Shown: positions 60,877 through 64,000 of the stretch, one piece after another
Layout: every line of letters starts with the position of its first letter
Position numbering within the stretch: position 1 is the first letter of the stretch
Assembly (NCBI RefSeq): GCF_036014195.1
Contig: NZ_CP107918.1
Location: 1,550,001-1,614,000, forward strand
Direction of reading: 5' to 3'
Origin: Streptomyces sp. NBC_00442
Lineage (GTDB): Bacteria > Actinomycetota > Actinomycetes > Streptomycetales > Streptomycetaceae
Length of the DNA stretch: 64,000 nt
Made by a program: the position numbers and the translations under genes
Notes under the pieces: generated by a model
What the model saw: only the letters and a program-made list of their open reading frames with translations
Told to the model about the DNA's origin: nothing
Database searches by the model: none

Positions 60877-61731
60877 TCAGCCGGCCTGGGGGTCGCCCTT
60901 GGTGTAGCTGAGGCGCTCGACCTGGCCGTCGTCGAACTTGCTGTCGATCTTCTTGCCGTTGACGTAGAGCTCGATCGCTCCGGCGTTGCCGAGGATCAGG
61001 TCGACCTTGTCGGCGTCCTGGAACGTCTGGGCCTCGCCCTTCTGGAGCAGGCCGTCGAAGAGCATCTTGCCGGTGTGGTCCTTGGCGGAGATCCAGCTCT
61101 TGTCGTTGACCGCGGTGACCTTGACGGTGACCTTGTCGGCGGGGACGGCTGCGATCGCGCTGTCGGAGGGGGTCGGGGAGGGCGGGGGGACGGCGGGCTT
61201 GGAGGGGGTGGCGGCCGCCGATTTGCTGGGCTTTTGCTGGGCGGGGCCTTCGGCGACCGAGGGGTGGCCCTTGCCGTGGTCGTTGCCGCTGAACATGGTG
61301 AAGCCGACGAAGCCGACGACCACGACGATCGCGGCGACCATGGCGGCGGTCCAGTTGGGCCGCCGGGCCTCGGGGCGGATCCGCTCCGCCTCGAACAGGG
61401 GCGCGGCGGGGGTGGGCTCGGGCCGGCCGCCGTGTTCGTCGTCGTACTGGGCGACGAGGGGGGCGGGGTCGAGGCCGACGGCCTGGGCGAACGTGCGGAT
61501 GTGGCCGCGCGCGTACACATCACCGCCGCACCGCGAGAAATCGTCCTGTTCGATCCCGTGCACGATGGGGATGCGCACCCGGGTGGAGGAGCTGACCTCG
61601 TCGACCGTCAGTCCCGCGGCGATGCGGGCCTGCTGGAGTACACGACCGATCGAGGGCCCGTCGTTGGCGATCGCCGGCCCGTCGTCTTCGATCGGAGGCC
61701 GGTCGTCTTCGGGAGAGTTGCCGATGGACAC
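60877..61731 (-). CDS. RodZ-like helix-turn-helix membrane protein
   Basis: 284 residues, start GTG 61731. An acidic N-terminus precedes an HTH_25 domain (SIGRVLQQARIAAGLTVDEV, YARGHIRTFAQAVGLD). One transmembrane helix follows (NWTAAMVAAIVVVVGFVGFT), then a Pro/Ala-rich linker. An extracytoplasmic DUF4115 beta-domain comes last (KVTAVNDKSWISAKDHTGKM, LFDGLLQKGEAQTFQDADKV). This is the RodZ layout. Its place beside ftsK fits a cell-envelope or division role. It lies 60 bp before rimO. No MreB gene is in the window. Confidence 0.85.
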   Translation of the reverse strand: MSIGNSPEDDRPPIEDDGPAIANDGPSIGRVLQQARIAAGLTVDEVSSSTRVRIPIVHGIEQDDFSRCGGDVYARGHIRTFAQAVGLDPAPLVAQYDDEHGGRPEPTPAAPLFEAERIRPEARRPNWTAAMVAAIVVVVGFVGFTMFSGNDHGKGHPSVAEGPAQQKPSKSAAATPSKPAVPPPSPTPSDSAIAAVPADKVTVKVTAVNDKSWISAKDHTGKMLFDGLLQKGEAQTFQDADKVDLILGNAGAIELYVNGKKIDSKFDDGQVERLSYTKGDPQAG

Positions 61732-61947
61732 GGGGGCGCCTTTCGAGCGTGAGCCACCTGCTGGGTGTTCAGTCTAGGGGGGGTACGAAAGAGTGGGGCA
61801 ACCGGGAGCGCGGACTTTGTACGCCATCGGTATGGCCGGTGCCCCTGACAGCGGGGCGTCGGCCGCACGTGCTTCCACGTCTCCCTCAACTTGACGTACG
61901 GCCAGGGGAAACGGTTGCTCGGTCATCCCGTACGAGTGCTGTTTGGG

Positions 61948-61970
61948 CCGGCCGGCCCACAGCCGGCCGG
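61948..61970. terminator. hairpin after ftsK
   Basis: A 9-bp perfect stem, CCGGCCGGC (61948-61956) pairing with GCCGGCCGG (61962-61970), with a 5-nt loop. It lies in the 317-bp spacer 61732-62048. The rest of that spacer is the upstream region of the RodZ-like gene and shows no gene of its own. Confidence 0.65.
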
Positions 61971-62048
61971 GTCGGTGCGGCTGCGGCCCGCGCGTCGGGG
62001 CCGTCCGCCGGCCGGTCCGCTCCACCGCTGGGTCTTCGCCGCACACAC

Positions 62049-64000
62049 TCAGGGAGTCTCCCCGCGGATCACGGCGAGCACTCCGTCGAGTTCGTCCGGC
62101 TTGACCAGGACGTCGCGGGCCTTGGAGCCCTCGCTGGGCCCGACGATGCCGCGCGACTCCATCAGGTCCATCAGCCGGCCCGCCTTGGCGAAGCCGACGC
62201 GGAGTTTGCGCTGGAGCATCGACGTCGAGCCGAACTGGGTGGACACCACCAGTTCGGCGGCCTGGCACAGCAGGTCCAGGTCGTCGCCGATCTCCTCGTC
62301 GATCTCCTTCTTCTGTTTGGTGCCGACGGTGACGTCGTCCCGGAAGACCGGGGCCATCTGGTCCTTGCAGTGCTGGACGACGGCCTGGATCTCGGCCTCG
62401 GTGACGAAGGCGCCCTGCAGGCGGGTCGGCTTGTTCGCGCCCATCGGCAGGAAAAGACCGTCGCCCTTGCCGATGAGTTTCTCGGCGCCCGGCTGGTCGA
62501 GGATGACGCGGCTGTCGGCGAGCGAGGACGTCGCGAACGCGAGCCGCGAGGGCACGTTCGCCTTGATGAGGCCGGTGACGACGTCGACCGAGGGCCGCTG
62601 GGTGGCGAGCACGAGGTGGATGCCGGCGGCGCGGGCCAGCTGGGTGATGCGGACGATGGCGTCCTCGACGTCGCGCGGCGCGACCATCATGAGGTCGGCG
62701 AGCTCGTCGACGATCACCAGGAGGTACGGATACGGCGTCAGTTCGCGCTCGCTGCCCTCGGGCAGTTTCACCTTGCCGTTGCGGATGGCCTCGTTGAAGT
62801 CGTCGATGTGGCGGAAGCCGAACGCCGCCAGGTCGTCGTAGCGCAGGTCCATCTCGCGCACGACCCACTGGAGGGCTTCGGCGGCCCGCTTCGGGTTGGT
62901 GATGATCGGCGTGATGAGGTGCGGGATGCCCTCGTAGGCGGTGAGTTCCACCCGCTTGGGGTCGACGAGCACCATGCGGACGTCCTCGGGCGTGGCCCGC
63001 ACCATGACCGAGGTGATGAGGCAGTTGATGCAGGAGGACTTTCCGGAGCCGGTGGCTCCGGCGACCAGGACGTGGGGCATCTTGGCGAGGTTGGCCATCA
63101 CGTAGCCGCCCTCGACGTCCTTGCCGAGCGCCACCAGCATCGGGTGGTCGTCCTCGGCGGCGTCCGCGAGGCGCAGCACATCACCGAGGTTGACCATTTC
63201 GCGGTCGGTGTTGGGGATCTCGATGCCGACCGCGGACTTTCCGGGGATCGGCGAGATGATCCGCACGTCGGGGCTGGCGACGGCGTACGCGATGTTCTTG
63301 GCGAGGGCGGTGATCCGCTCGACCTTGACGGCCGGGCCGAGCTCGACCTCGTAGCGCGTGACCGTCGGGCCGCGGGTGAAGCCGGTGACGTTGGCGTCGA
63401 CCTTGAACTCCATGAAGACGTTCTGCAGCGAGGCGACGACGGCGTCGTTGGCGGCGCTGCGCGTCTTGCCGGGTCCGCCCTTCTCCAGGAGGTCGAGCGA
63501 GGGCAGCGCGTACGTGATGTCGCCGGCGAGCTGGAGCTGTTCGGCGCGCGGCGGGAGCGCTTCGGTGGCCTCGCGCGGGGGCTTCGTCAGGTCGGGTACG
63601 ACGGGGGGCGCGCCCGGTGTGGCCTTGGGCGCCGCCGGGCTCTGGGCCCTGGCCCCGGCCTGGGGGGCCTGGGCGGTGCGGGCGGTCGGCAGCGGGGTGG
63701 CCGGGGTCTGTTCGGGTTCCCGGTCGGTGGAGACGCCCTGGGTGAGGTCGGCGACGACGGGCGAGGGGGGCAGCCCGTTCATGACGGCGCCGTCGAGGGC
63801 GGCTGCCGCCGCTGCGGCCACGTCGACCGGGTCGAGCCCGTTGTCGAAGGCCGGCTGCACGGAGCCGCGCCGGGGCCGCCGGCGCCGCGTCAGGGCCTCG
63901 TGCTCGGCGCTCTCGGGGTCCTGCTCGAACGCGGTGGCGGGGCGGCGCCGCGAGCGCGGGGCGGGCTCGGCCTCGCGCCATTCGTCGTCGTAGGGCTCCT
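62049..64000 (-). CDS. ftsK: FtsK/SpoIIIE DNA translocase (5' end outside window)
   Basis: The C-terminal 649 codons of a septal DNA translocase that pumps chromosomes during sporulation septation. The frame is open to the window edge. The M proposed at 63860 is an internal GTG, because upstream codons ([20 protein letters not shown]) continue the same low-complexity linker. The motor has [20 protein letters not shown], Walker [21 protein letters not shown], Walker [21 protein letters not shown], and [20 protein letters not shown]. The gamma winged-helix domain, which reads orienting sequences, is [20 protein letters not shown] with [20 protein letters not shown]. The N-terminal membrane domain lies beyond the window. 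Confidence 0.97.
   Translation of the reverse strand, partial: EPYDDEWREAEPAPRSRRRPATAFEQDPESAEHEALTRRRRPRRGSVQPAFDNGLDPVDVAAAAAAALDGAVMNGLPPSPVVADLTQGVSTDREPEQTPATPLPTARTAQAPQAGARAQSPAAPKATPGAPPVVPDLTKPPREATEALPPRAEQLQLAGDITYALPSLDLLEKGGPGKTRSAANDAVVASLQNVFMEFKVDANVTGFTRGPTVTRYEVELGPAVKVERITALAKNIAYAVASPDVRIISPIPGKSAVGIEIPNTDREMVNLGDVLRLADAAEDDHPMLVALGKDVEGGYVMANLAKMPHVLVAGATGSGKSSCINCLITSVMVRATPEDVRMVLVDPKRVELTAYEGIPHLITPIITNPKRAAEALQWVVREMDLRYDDLAAFGFRHIDDFNEAIRNGKVKLPEGSERELTPYPYLLVIVDELADLMMVAPRDVEDAIVRITQLARAAGIHLVLATQRPSVDVVTGLIKANVPSRLAFATSSLADSRVILDQPGAEKLIGKGDGLFLPMGANKPTRLQGAFVTEAEIQAVVQHCKDQMAPVFRDDVTVGTKQKKEIDEEIGDDLDLLCQAAELVVSTQFGSTSMLQRKLRVGFAKAGRLMDLMESRGIVGPSEGSKARDVLVKPDELDGVLAVIRGETP

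Noticed and set aside
63860..63862. Start codon of ftsK at 63860
   Set aside because: It is an internal GTG. Upstream codons stay open to the window edge and the membrane domain expected for FtsK has not yet appeared.

Overview
This is a high-GC chromosomal segment of a Streptomyces-type actinomycete. The signs are GTG and TTG starts, very strong third-position G/C bias (which produces long antisense shadow frames), several promoters that appear to drive leaderless messages, and core genes such as clgR, rsh, nrdRJ and gluABCD. From memory the gene order resembles the Streptomyces coelicolor region running from ftsK through recA, the gluABCD glutamate uptake genes, miaB/miaA/dapF, hflX and an aminotransferase/IucA-IucC siderophore locus to lexA and nrdRJ. 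I could not check that alignment. No tRNA, rRNA, insertion sequence, prophage or CRISPR array is visible, so this reads as core chromosome with a few accessory insertions.

Layout. (1) 1-4.6 kb: ADP-ribosylglycohydrolase (cut by the window edge) and histidine phosphatase, a TetR regulator, a DUF4937/YdbC protein, arylamine N-acetyltransferase and a TerD protein. (2) 4.7-11.8 kb: DNA precursor supply and DNA damage genes, nrdR-nrdJ divergent from lexA, then a DinG-like helicase. (3) 11.8-18.3 kb: a four-gene NRPS-independent siderophore cluster (aminotransferase, two IucA/IucC synthetases, IucB-type acyltransferase), followed by two tandem secreted trypsin-like lipoproteins. (4) 21.4-32.8 kb: hflX, an M1 peptidase, an RSH (ppGpp) protein, dapF, miaA, miaB and small proteins. 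(5) 32.9-40 kb: an orphan TAXI binding protein, the GluK/GluR two-component pair and the gluABCD transporter. (6) 40.1-43.1 kb: an FAD monooxygenase, then cysteine dioxygenase and rhodanese preceded by a cysteine-rich leader peptide. (7) 43.2-57.4 kb: recX, recA, an AI-2E-type membrane protein, DUF3046, a terpene-cyclase-like protein, araC-azlC-azlD, the giant Lhr helicase, a Nei2 glycosylase, a short-chain dehydrogenase and a Dps protein. (8) 57.6-64 kb: a tight leftward series ftsK, rodZ-like, rimO, pgsA, cinA, clgR.

How it works together. DNA repair is the strongest theme (lexA, recA, recX, DinG-like, Lhr, Nei2, Dps, NrdJ). Two control layers are visible. LexA boxes lie at lexA and recA. 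A second signature, TTGTCAGTG-N8-TANNNT (the RecA-NDp/PafBC-type promoter known from mycobacteria), lies at recA, in front of the DinG-like helicase and in front of lhr. Other local circuits are a pair of NrdR boxes ahead of nrdRJ, an 11-bp-spaced repeat array beside gluR, and a likely cysteine-sensing attenuator ahead of the cysteine-degrading operon.

Many genes here end in short tandem repeats, and several intergenic spacers carry degenerate TGTCAGATG-like repeats. These are probably recent, strain-specific features.
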